Below, piece by piece: positions 12,263 to 21,354 of a stretch of 26,000 bases of DNA. The stretch lies in the NCBI GenBank assembly GCA_012295275.1, contig CM022668.1, positions 14,701,440 to 14,727,439 of the forward strand. The letters run 5' to 3'. A model generated the notes under the pieces. That model did not search any database, was not told the DNA's origin, and saw only the letters and a list, made by a program, of their open reading frames with translations. Made by a program: the position numbers and the translations under genes. The DNA comes from Chrysomallon squamiferum. Lineage: Eukaryota; Mollusca; Gastropoda; Neomphalida; Peltospiridae. Numbering within the stretch: position 1 is the stretch's first letter; every line of letters begins with the position of its first letter.

Positions 12263-13342
12263 GTGCCCCAAATGGAAGGGCGAAATTAAATACCTAGGAT
12301 TCTTTAATTCATAGGAGGTAATCTAAGTTTGTTATTTTCATTCTCCCTAAACCTCATCAAGTTAGTTTTGTTTCCTTCACTGGAGTTTGATTAGTTTTGT
12401 TGTTGTTGCTGCTGCTAGTGTAGTTGTTGCTGCTTTTGCTACGATTATGATATTTAGTGGGAGTATTTTTATTACTATTATTCTTGTTTTTGTTTCTGTT
12501 TACATAGGTGTATAGTAATGTATTCTTGTTTGTTATTGGAAAACCTTGTCTCACTGTTTATCTGCATACATATTTGCCTCTAGGACTTACAGAATAATTA
12601 GCACTGATTTATTGATTTTGGTGTAAACTACAGATAATCAAAAGTTTATGTTTCTGATTCATTTACCATCATATTTTGTAATATTAATGTGCATGAGTTA
12701 GATGTGATATACCAGTTATATAACTTTTCAAATGATAAACATTTCTCACATCCAATCTTTATGTGTTTCTCTCTCATTCAGTTTAATTTTGATACTTTTT
12801 CAGGAGTGGCTTTTGTTTCGCAGATGTTATGTTGCTCTATAAACACTTTAAGAAACAAATATTTTTTCTGTTAATGAAAAACTGGAGAGGAAAGATCCTT
12901 TGCTGAAGACTGAAATAGAGTAACCACACTGTAAGACAATTATATTTTTCACTAATCATTGTCAGTTTGATGTTTTTACTATATGTATGATACTATAAAA
13001 CTACATATTGTGAATAATAATCAGGTTAATGTCTCTTTCTGTCTCTGTTTATATAGATATATAGATAGATAAGATGTATGGATGATTTCCCTCTTATGTG
13101 TTTCTTTCTTTCCCCTGTTTCCATCAATTATCTTGTTTTAAATATTAAAAATATTTCAGCAGTTTCAATAAGGACTAATTTTATTTTCTTTCATAAATGA
13201 TACCAAATAAAAACTGGTTAATTATATATTAAACAGACACAAATATTCACTGCAGTTACCAGACATCACTTAATGACAACAAATAATAATAATAATAAGA
13301 AGAAGAAGAAGAAGAAGAAGAAGAAAAATAATAAAAATAAAT
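12263..13342 (+). repeat. Array unit 10
   Basis: Module partly altered ('gtgccccaaatggaagggcg'). Cassette 12804-12930, with 'gttgctctataaac' in place of 'gttggtctataaac', donor from 12931. The right end carries an (AAG)n run (about 13298-13324) found again only at the right end of unit 13. Confidence 0.85.
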
Positions 13343-14218
13343 GTACTCGAGCTGGGATGGCGAAATTAATCACCTGTGATATTGTAATTCATGTCTAAAC
13401 ACATATATAGTAATGTATACTTGTTTGTTATTACAAAAATGTGTCTCACTGTTTACCTGCATACTCATTTGCCACTAGGACTTGCAAAATAATCAGCAAT
13501 GATTTATTGATTTAGGTGTATAATACAGATAACCAAAAGTTTATGTTTCTGATTCATTTACCTTTATATTTTGTAATATTAATGTGCATGAGTTAGATCT
13601 GATATACCAGTTATATAACTTTTCAAATGATAAACATTTCTCACTTCCACTGTCAATATTTATGTCTTTATTTCCCAGTCAGTTTAATTTTGATGTTGTT
13701 TCAGGAGTGGCTTTTGTTTCACTTTTGTTGGTCTATAAACTGTTGAAGAGACACATATGGTTTCTGTTAATGAAAAACTGCAGACAAAAGATTCCTTGCT
13801 GAAGACAGTAATAGAGTAACCACAGGGTAAGATACTTACATTTTTCACTAATCATTGTCAGTTTGATGTTTTTACTATATATATATCATTTTAGAAAAGC
13901 ATACATTATACATAATAATACGATTGAAATATTTTTTCTGTCTCTGTATATATAGATGGCCAGATAGATATATGGATGATCTCACTCTTTACATGTTACT
14001 TTCTTTCCCCTCTTTACATCAGTTATCTTTCTTTAAAGATTAAAAATATTTCAGCACTTTCAATAAGGACTTATTTTGTTTTCATTCAAAAATGATACCG
14101 AGACAAAAAGATGGTTAATTATAGATTAAACAGACCCAAATGTTCCCTGCAGTTATCAGACATTACTTGGTGTTAACAATAAATAAGGATAATAATAATA
14201 AAAATAATAATAATAAAT
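13343..14218 (+). repeat. Array unit 11 (most diverged cassette, internal deletion)
   Basis: The module runs 'gtactcgagctgggatggcg' to 'attcatg' and is joined at about 13393 directly to 'tctaaacacatatatag'; the intervening spacer is deleted. Cassette 13705-13826 (122 nt) has lost 5 bp near 'ttcacttttgttgg'. This restores the frame used by the inverted copy through VNEKLQTKDSLLKT, but an upstream TAA remains. Donor GTAAG from 13827. Confidence 0.85.
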
Positions 14219-15343
14219 GTTCTCCAACTGGGAGGGTGAAATTATATTCCGAGGATTGTTTAATTCATGGGAGGTAATCTGAGTTTGTTGTTTTCATTCT
14301 CCCTAATCCTCATCAAGTCATTTTTTTTTTCATTGCTGGAGTTTGATTAGTTTTGTTGTTGTTGCTGTTGTTACGATTGTGATATCTGGTGGGAATATTA
14401 TTATTATTATGTTATTATTATTGATGTTTTCATTTCTGTCTACACACATATATACAGTAATGTATTCTTGTTTCTTATTACAAAAACGTGTCTCACTGTT
14501 TATCTGGCATACATGTATTTACCACTAGCACTTACAAAATATTTAGCATTGATTTGAGAATGTAGGCCTGTAATACAGAAAACAAGAAATTTATGTTTTT
14601 GATTCATTTACCTTTATATTTTGTAATATTAATGTGCATGAGTTATATATGCGATACCAGATCTATACTGAGTTACATAACTTTTCAAATGAAAAACCTT
14701 TCTCCCCTGCACTGTCAATATTTCTGTCTCATTCAGTTTAATTTTGATCTTTTTTTCAGGAGTGGCTTTTGTTTCACTGATGTTATGTTGGTCTATAAAC
14801 ACTTTAAGAAAGAAATATTCTCTCTGTTAATGAAAAACTGCAGAGAGAAGATCCTTTCCTGAAGACTGAAATAGACTAACCACACTGTAAGACACTTGTA
14901 TTTCTCGTTAATCAATGTCAGTTTGATCTTTTTACAATATATATGATTATATCAAACCATACATTATAAATCATAATTAGATTAAAATCTCTTTCTGTCT
15001 CTATCTATATCAATAGCTATACAGATTATATGGGTGATCTCACTCTTTAAGTTTTTTTTCTTTCCCCTGTTTCCATCAATTATCTTATTTTAAATATTTC
15101 AGCAGTTTCAATAAGGACTAAATTTTGTTTTCTTTCATAAATGATACCGAAACAAAAAATGGTTAATTATACATTAAACAGACACAAATATTCACTGCAC
15201 ATATCAGACATTACTTAATGACAACAACAATAAATAATAATAATAAAAAGAATAATAATAATAATAATAAGCAGAAGAAGAAGAAGAATTATAATTATAG
15301 TAATAGATATCATAGTAATAAGAATAAAAATAATAATAAATAA
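14219..15343 (+). repeat. Array unit 12
   Basis: Diverged unit of the subtype of units 3/5/8. Cassette 14760-14886, with 'gcagagagaag' in its second half, donor from 14887. Its microsatellite is a patchwork of AAT, AAG and TAG-like repeats (15231-15340). Confidence 0.85.
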
Positions 15344-16399
15344 TGTGCTCCAACTGGCAGGGGGGCAAAATTAATTGCCTATGATAGTGTAATTCATGGG
15401 AGATAATCTAAGTTGTTATTTTCATTCTCCCTAAACCTGATCAAGTTAGTTCGCTAGATTTTGATTAGTTTTTGTTGTTGTTGCTGCTGCTAATGTAATT
15501 GTTGTTGCTGTTGTTAGGATTGTGATATTTAGGGGGAGTATTTTTATTATTATAATGCAATTGTTATTGGTTTTTGTTTGTGTTTACACACATATATAGT
15601 AATGCATTCTTGTTTGTTATTACATATTTGCCACTAGGACTTACATAATAATTAGGACTGATTTATTGATTTTGGTTTATAGTACAGACAATCAAAAGTT
15701 TAGGTTTCTGATTCATTTACCTTTATATTTTGTAATATTAATGTGCATTAGTTAGATATGCTATACCAGTTATATAACTTTTCAAATGGTAAACATTTCT
15801 CTACTCCACTGTCAATCCTTATATCTTTCTATCTCATTCAGTTTAATTTTGATACTTTTTCAGGAGTGGCTTTTGTTTCACTGATGTTATGTTGGTCTAT
15901 AAACACTTTAAGAAACAAATATTCTTTCTGTTAATGAAAAACTGGAGAAGAAAGATCCTTTGCTGAAGACAGAAATAGACTAACCACACTGTAAGACAGT
16001 TATATTTTTCACTAATCATTGTCAGTTTGATGTTTTTACTATATGTATGATACTATAAAACTACATATTGTGAATAATAATCAGGTTAATGTCTCTTTCT
16101 GTCTCTATTTATATAGATATATAGATAGATAAGATGTATGGATGATTTCCCTCTGATGTGTTTCTTTCTTTCCCCTGTTTCCATCAATTATCTTGTTTTA
16201 AATATTAAAAATATTTCAGCAGTTTCAATAAGGACTAATTTTGTTTTCTTTCATAAATGATACCAAATAAAAACTGGTTAATTATATATTAAACAGACAC
16301 AAATATTCACTGCAGTTACCAGACATCACTTAATGACAACAAATAATAATAATAATAAGAAGAAGAAGAAGAAGAAGAAGAAAAATAATAAAAATAAAT
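15344..16399 (+). repeat. Array unit 13
   Basis: Full module with an extra G run ('ggcaggggggcaaaatta'). 'gtgcattag' replaces 'gtgcatgag', as in unit 1. Cassette 15864-15990, donor from 15991. The right half, including the (AAG)n run at about 16357-16381, matches unit 10. Confidence 0.85.
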
Positions 16400-16904
16400 G
16401 TACTCGAGCTGGGATGGCGAAATTAATCACCTGTGATATTGTAATTCATGTCTAAACACACATATAGTAATGTATACTTGTTTGTTATTACAAAAATGTG
16501 TCTCACTGTTTACCTGCATACTTATTTGCAACTAGGACTTGAAAAATAATCAGCAATGATTTATTGATTTAGGTGTATAATACAGATAACCAAAACTTTA
16601 TATTTCTGATTCGTTTACCTTCATATTTTGTAATATTAATGTGCATGAGTTAGATATGCTATACCAGTTATATAACTTTTCAAATGATAAACATTTCTCA
16701 CATCCAATCTTTATGTGTTTCTCTCTCATTCAGTTTAATTTTGATACTTTTTCAGGAGTGGCTTTTGTTTCACTGATGTTATGTTGGTCTATAAACACTT
16801 TAAGAAACAAATATTCTTTCTGTTAATGAAAAACTGGAGAGGAAAGATCCTTTGCTGAAGAGTGAAATAGAGTAACCACACTGTAAGACAATTATATTTT
16901 TCAC

Positions 16905-16993
16905 TAACACACACACACACAGACACACATACACACACACACACACTCACACACATACACTCACACTCACAAACACACATACACTCACACTCA

Positions 16994-17024
<31 letters not shown>

Positions 17025-17025
17025 T
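16905..17025. repeat. (CA)n-rich low-complexity tract
   Basis: About 120 bp of ACACAC with CACACT and CATACA variants. It interrupts array unit 14 just after its donor. The minus-strand Cys-Val frame through it is an artefact. Confidence 0.95.
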
Positions 17026-17264
17026 TAGAGTCTTGGAAGAGTATTTATATAGGAATTCCATTTACATTTGATATACAATTTATTTTTTCTTCCTGTTTCG
17101 ATCTGTCTGGATTTAAGGATACAGAACGAAAATACATACTTCAGTTTCTAAATATTAAAAAAGATTCAGCATATTTAGTAAGCACTAATTTTATTTTCAT
17201 TCTTGAATGAAACAGAAACAATAACTGGTTAATTTATATATTAAGAAACAAACATACTGACTAC

Positions 17265-17322
17265 TGTTATAATAATAATAATAATAAAAATGATGATAAT
17301 AATAACTATAATGATAACAGTA

Positions 17323-17364
<42 letters not shown>

Positions 17365-17388
17365 CAATAATAATAATAAATGTTAGCC
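17265..17388. repeat. (TAA)n microsatellite ending the array
   Basis: TAA triplets with TGA/ACA interruptions, the last tract before the unit homology stops at 'aataaatgttagcc'. Confidence 0.9.
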
Positions 17389-17687
17389 AAACTTATAAAC
17401 ATAAATTTTTACACGAGGATATACATACAAATCTACGAAATAAATTGGCCCAAATCGGTATGTATTCTGTAACCATAACATAGATTAATGTCTGCAAAAT
17501 TGTTTAAATTATTTTCTTTTAATATCGTTTGTTCTACAGATATATCTTTGATGCAAAAATAGTAGGAACTGATGTTAAAATATAAAAGATTAAAGAAAAA
17601 TATATTAATGTTGTTATTTTTTTCTAGACATAACCAATCCTTTATAATATTTATTAGAAAGTTAATGTTCAGTTGTTAGTTCTTTGC
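17389..17687. other. AT-rich 3' flank of the GIMAP-like pseudogene
   Basis: No coding sequence was recognised. A second AATAAA on the minus strand ('tttatt' at 17650-17655) could be an alternative cleavage signal for the neighbouring gene remnant. Confidence 0.4.
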
Positions 17688-17693
17688 TTTATT
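17688..17693 (-). terminator. Candidate polyadenylation signal AATAAA
   Basis: AATAAA on the minus strand lies about 33 nt past the stop codon of the GIMAP-like reading frame (17726-17728). The position suits a vertebrate-style poly(A) signal, but the hexamer is common by chance in such AT-rich DNA. Confidence 0.35.
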
Positions 17694-17725
17694 TTTTTTA
17701 TCTCTAACATCTTACTGAGGTTTGT

Positions 17726-18804
17726 TTAACTCGTAAACCAAGTCCACACTTTTGTAAGGACGTTTCCAACAGCATTCAGGAAAGTGTCGTTTGTTTCTGC
17801 TTCCTTTCTCACTTCATTTCTTGCCTTTCTCTTATATTCTTCTTTGTTTGCTTTGATTCTTTCATCTATTTGTCTCTGTGTTTCATTTTCTATTTCCATT
17901 TTCCTACTTTTTTCTCTCATCTCAAGCAATTCCTGCTCCTTTTCTAATTCTTTCATTTTTTTCAAATATTCTTCCTCAAACTTCTTTTCTATTCTTTCCA
18001 TTTCTCGTTCTCTATCTCTCTTCTGCATTACCTGCTGTTGGAGTTGTTTCATCTCTTCTTCTTTCTCTTTCTTTATTTCCTCATCTCTTCGCCTTTCTCT
18101 TTCAATATTTTCTCTTCGCGTTCTTTGGCTTCTTTTTCCATTTTTTCCTTCATTTCTCTCTCAATTTTTTCTCGCTCCTCTTGCATTTTCTTTTCTTTCT
18201 TTTTCAGCTATTTTCAATAAATCCGATTCATAATATTTTCCATTGTTTTTTTCCACATTTTTCTCTATCAAATTGATCAGGTGAAAAACCATTTTCTCCT
18301 TCTTTTTCTCATCTTTTTCCTTATTGTTGAATCCAACATATCTTTGTCCACATTGTTTAAGTAATAGTTTGAGGTTTCCTGGTGCGTGATCTATAAATTC
18401 TTCAAGATTTGATGCTTCATCATCAAGATTGTCTACTCCGGTGAAAAGCAAGAACAGGTTATTAAAGAATGCTTTTCCAAACATGTCCTGGAAGTACTGA
18501 ATTGTTTTTTCATCTTGTTCAGTAAACCTCCCAATACTGATAACCATGATGAAAGCATGTGGTCCTGGAGCACTCATCACTATACACTGGATGATTTCTT
18601 TCGCAATCTCTCCTTGTATCAATGATGACAATGTCACGACCAAATTGAACTATCTCTTCTACACTACAGCTTGTAGTAACAGATTTACCGTAAGGTTTAG
18701 AAACAAAACGTTTCTCTCCTAGAATGGTATTTGCTGACGCAATTTTTCCTGAGCCAGTAATTCCAATCAAAACAAGCCGCATATCATTGCCAGTAATGTA
18801 ATCT
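17726..18804 (-). pseudogene. GIMAP/AIG1-family GTPase with frameshifts and a damaged G domain
   Basis: The family (GTPases of immunity-associated proteins) binds GTP through an N-terminal AIG1 domain. Seen here on the minus strand: a TTCTTTCAG acceptor just above 18804; an exon opening DYITGNDMRLVLIG; a P-loop GITGSGKIAS (about 18764-18735) followed by ANTILGEKRF; a switch-like TTSCSVE; DIVIIDT (G3 start); then the family-specific HAFIMVISIGRF and TEQDEKTIQYFQDMFG; the G4-like LFTGVDNLDD; and a long Lys/Glu-rich coiled coil ending VWTWFTS and TAA. Breaks: a frameshifting deletion at about 18611-18620 removes the PG.FDT part of G3; two opposite frameshifts (about 18185 and 18108) cancel each other in the coiled coil; and the P-loop Ser after GK is Ile (codon ATT). 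About 350 codons in total, plausible for a full-length single-exon GIMAP body. I call it a pseudogene, though assembly indels cannot be excluded. Confidence 0.85.
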
Positions 18805-19163
18805 GAAAGAATATCAAATACATTAAATGTTATAATATGAATTCGAAAATATATTTTTTATATCTTTTCGCTGTTGCTGTTATCATTGTTAATAATGTAA
18901 ATCATTATCATCGTTATGATTTATCTACTTATGAAAATATATTTCAGTCTGTGTATCGGTAAAAGCATTATATCATTTTTGGTATTTTTGTTGATAAAGT
19001 TAAATAATCATTATTATCATCATTATGTTCATTTTCATTAAGTTAACCACTACTACCATAATATTACAACTACTATTTTTACAACTCTCCCTACTATTAC
19101 TGCCTCTCAAAGCACTATTACTGTTACTAGTATAACGGTTGCATCAAACCCATTTCTATTCCA
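18805..19163 (-). other. Putative intron upstream of the minus-strand GIMAP exon
   Basis: AT-rich sequence ending (minus strand) in a TTCTTTCAG acceptor. Read on the minus strand, about 19055-18965 ('taatgaaaatgaacataatg', a TTATTTAAC-like block, 'tcaacaaaaat') resembles 25588-25655 on the plus strand. The intron next to each GIMAP copy therefore appears shared. No coding sequence was seen. Confidence 0.6.
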
Positions 19164-20412
19164 ACGTTACTAATCTCTCTCTAAACAACTACTATCACTA
19201 CTCTCTCTCTACAACTACTGTTACTACTCTCTCTCTTCAACTACTGTTACTACTCTCTCTCTACAACTACTATCACTACTTTCTCTCTTCAACTACTGTT
19301 ACTACTCTCTCTCTACAACTACTATCACTACTTTCTCTCTTCAACTACTGTTACTACTCTCTCTCTTCAACTACTGTTACTACTTTCTCTTTACAACTAC
19401 TGTTACTACTCTCTCTTTACAACTACTGTTACTACTTTCTCTTTACAACTACTGTTACTACTCTCTCTTCAACTACTGTTACTACTTTCTCTCTTCAACT
19501 ACTGTTACTACTTTCTCTTTACAACTACTGTTACTACTCTCTCTAAACAACTACTGTTACTACTTTCTCTCTTCAACTACTGTTACTACTTTCTCTCTTC
19601 AACTACTGTTATTACTTTCTCTCAACTACTGTTATTACTCTCTCTAAACAACTACTGTTACTACTCTCTCTCTTCAACTACTGTTACTACTTTCTCTCTC
19701 TACAACTACTGTTACTAGTCTCTCTCTACAATTACTACTCTCTCTCTACAACTACTATTACTACTCTCTCTCTACAATTACTACTCTCTCTCTCTACAAC
19801 TACTATTACTACTCTCTCTCTACAATTACTACTCTCTCGCCTACAACTACTGTTACTAGTCTCTCTCTCTACAACTACTTACTACTCTCTACCTACAACT
19901 ACCGTTTCTACTCTCTCTGTACCACTACTGTTAGTATTCTCTCTCTACAATTACTGTTACTATCTGTCTGTCTACAACTTCTGTTACTACTCTGTCTCTA
20001 CAACTAATCTCTCCATACATCTACTGTTTGTACTCTCTACAACTACTGTTACTACTCTCTCTCTCTCTACTACTACTACTGTTACTACTCTCTCTCTACT
20101 ACTACTGTTACTACTCTCTCTATTACTACTGTTACTGCTCTCTCTACAACTACTATTACTACTCTCTCTACAACTACTATTACTACTCTCTCTCTACATC
20201 TACTGTTACTACTCTCTCCATACATCTACTGTTACTAGTCTCTCTCTCTTTACAACTACTGTTACTACTCTCTCCATACATCTACTGTTTATATTCTCTC
20301 TACAACTACTGTTACTACTCTCTCTCTAAAACTACTGTTACTACTCCTCTCTACAACTACTGTTACTACTCTCTCTCTACAACTACTGTTACTACTTTCT
20401 CTCTCTACTACT
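19164..20412. repeat. Pyrimidine-rich ~25 bp minisatellite, ~1.25 kb
   Basis: Tandem variants of 'caactactgttactactctc' plus a variable CTCTCT/TTCTCT tail give a period of mostly 24-26 bp, with some 13-20 bp short forms, for nearly 50 copies. The plus strand is almost purine-free apart from A in ACA/TAC. The long Ser/Leu/Tyr/Thr reading frames inside it follow from the repeat. The reverse complement matches the purine-rich minisatellite at 25.08-25.48 kb. Confidence 0.95.
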
Positions 20413-20416
20413 TAAT

Positions 20417-20440
20417 TAGTAGTAGTAGTAGTAGTAGTAG
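20417..20440. repeat. (TAG)n tract, reverse complement of the adjoining minisatellite end
   Basis: Eight TAG triplets follow 'ctactacttaat', so the junction at about 20405-20423 can form a small CTACTA/TAGTAG hairpin. Confidence 0.85.
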
Positions 20441-20479
20441 TGATAATAAAATAACAATAATAAATAAATAAAACATTAA

Positions 20480-21350
20480 TTAAAATAATATTCATCCCAG
20501 TCAGTTTCGAAAATAAGAATCAAGAAACCAAACTCCACTAATTCCCTTTTTGTCAACTACAAGTATTTTTCTTCCTGTTAAATTAGATTTTATTAATTAT
20601 TTTATTTATAAGCCGCTTGAAGACAAATATAGCACAGTACTCGTTTTTGTTTGAGATAAAAGTTTGCAAGATACAGTGCAGTATTAACCGAAGGTGGGAC
20701 CTTCACACTTAGTTTAAAAATAATCACGGAAAAGTACTACTAATTCAGTTATTGACGTATTTTAGTTGTTATTTTTTCTTCTTTTTTAAACCCAAGGTGG
20801 GCCTTTACACTTCGAGCTATTCAGGGGCCCTCGACATCGCGAACTGCAAGCTCTCCTTTCATATAGTGTATTGCAATAATATTACAAATGAAGTAATTAA
20901 TGGAATAACAAAGAAAATAAAATCAAACACATATATGCCTAAATAGAATCTTGTAACCTGAAGTACTTTCTCCTTTATATTTCAGTAAGCTGATTCATTA
21001 TAATGTTAAATTTAATTTCCACAGTACGAACAATTCTTCATTCATTAATGCCAAATTACTAAGCTTCTCATGTTTGAGACTGGATCACAGGTAATTCTTA
21101 ATCACTTTAAGAGCAGGAAAAACAAAACGTCTCCAGAAGTTTGAATCAAGAAGTGACAAGTGAATAGGTAAGGAAATGTACGTTTGAAAAAGTTTCTTGC
21201 AATTCATTTTTTAACAGTTTTGACCGAGTGATAAATTAAAATTGGGGGTTTACCCCAACCCATTCAGCCTGACTGTGCGTCAAAATTTCCCCAAAACTGA
21301 CCCATTATTTCTTTTCGTGTAGATTAACTCACCCTTAGCGTCTCTCCTAT
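20480..21350. repeat. Diverged repeat-family DNA, first (most decayed) copy
   Basis: About 20505-20625 ('aaactccacta', 'caagtatttttcttc', 'agccgcttga') resembles 21480-21700 and 21990-22060. Two short 'aggtggg(a/c)ctt' elements (20692, 20797) and a comparatively GC-rich stretch at 20795-20865 have no match that I recognise. A GGGG-TTTA-CCCC hairpin lies at about 21244-21256. No gene was seen. Confidence 0.5.
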
Positions 21351-21354
21351 GAGA

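Larger units (their letters stand above)
6480..12690 (+). repeat. Higher-order duplication: two ~3.1 kb trimers inside the array
   Basis: Acceptor spacings repeat as 1104-1056-943 and then 1106-1061-947. Shared private variants line up unit 5 with 8, 6 with 9, and the left half of 7 with that of 10. Module starts give offsets of 3103 (7156 to 10259), 3110 (8245 to 11355) and 3125 bp (9138 to 12263). The trimer was therefore copied as a block, more recently than the single units arose. Confidence 0.88.
2937..17390 (+). repeat. Direct tandem array of 14 exon-bearing units (~0.9-1.1 kb each)
   Basis: Fourteen head-to-tail units are recognisable by eye. In order, a full unit holds: a module of about 60 bp ('ctccaactgggagggcgaaa' ... 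'attcatgggaggtaatctaa'); a TTGTTG/CTGCTG-rich spacer; 'gtttctgtctacacacatat'; a CTCACTGTTTA block; 'aataattagcattgatttat'; 'taatattaatgtgcatgag'; a pyrimidine tract ending TTTCAG; the exon-like cassette ('gagtggcttttgtttc' ... 'cacact'); GTAAGAC; a GATA-rich stretch; 'cagtttcaataaggacta'; and an (AAT)n/(CAA)n microsatellite. Distances between successive acceptor CAGs are 1090, 1109, 1064, 1104, 1056, 943, 1106, 1061, 947, 901, 1055, 1104 and 892 bp. No transposase, reverse transcriptase or terminal repeat was found in the unit. Confidence 0.93.
16400..17390 (+). repeat. Array unit 14 (right end of array, interrupted by CA repeat)
   Basis: It carries the same module deletion junction as unit 11 ('attcatg' joined to 'tctaaacacacatat', about 16450). 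Cassette 16756-16882, donor from 16883. Shortly after the donor the unit runs into a CA-rich tract. A diverged right end resumes at about 17145-17390 ('gtaagcactaattttatttt', 'aactggttaatttatatatt', (TAA)n). Confidence 0.8.

Noticed and set aside
4303-16826. Recurring 61-74 codon frames starting MHEL and containing YQLYNFSNDKHFS in many array units
   Set aside because: The frame runs through the pyrimidine tract and across the acceptor into the cassette. It lacks its ATG in units 1 and 13 (gtgcattag) and ends at different places. Its repetition reflects DNA copying, not protein conservation.
16789-17061. Cys-Val repeat protein on the minus strand
   Set aside because: Translation of a CA dinucleotide tract fused to part of array unit 14.
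2937-17390. CRISPR array
   Set aside because: The period is about 1 kb, the 'spacers' are homologous to each other, and the DNA is clearly eukaryotic.
2937-17390. Array unit as a tRNA-derived SINE
   Set aside because: I could not find convincing A-box and B-box promoter sequences in the module or unit, and the copies are strictly tandem.
17784-18276. Long plus-strand frames rich in Phe, Ser and Leu opposite the GIMAP coiled coil
   Set aside because: They are complement shadows of a Glu/Lys/Arg-rich coding strand.
19139-20471. Ser/Leu/Tyr/Thr-rich frames of 135 and 147 codons
   Set aside because: They arise from the 25 bp minisatellite; the frame is kept only where the unit length allows it.
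20795-20865. Fragment of a structural RNA gene in the relatively GC-rich stretch
   Set aside because: No cloverleaf, snRNA or 5S-like fold could be drawn from it by eye.
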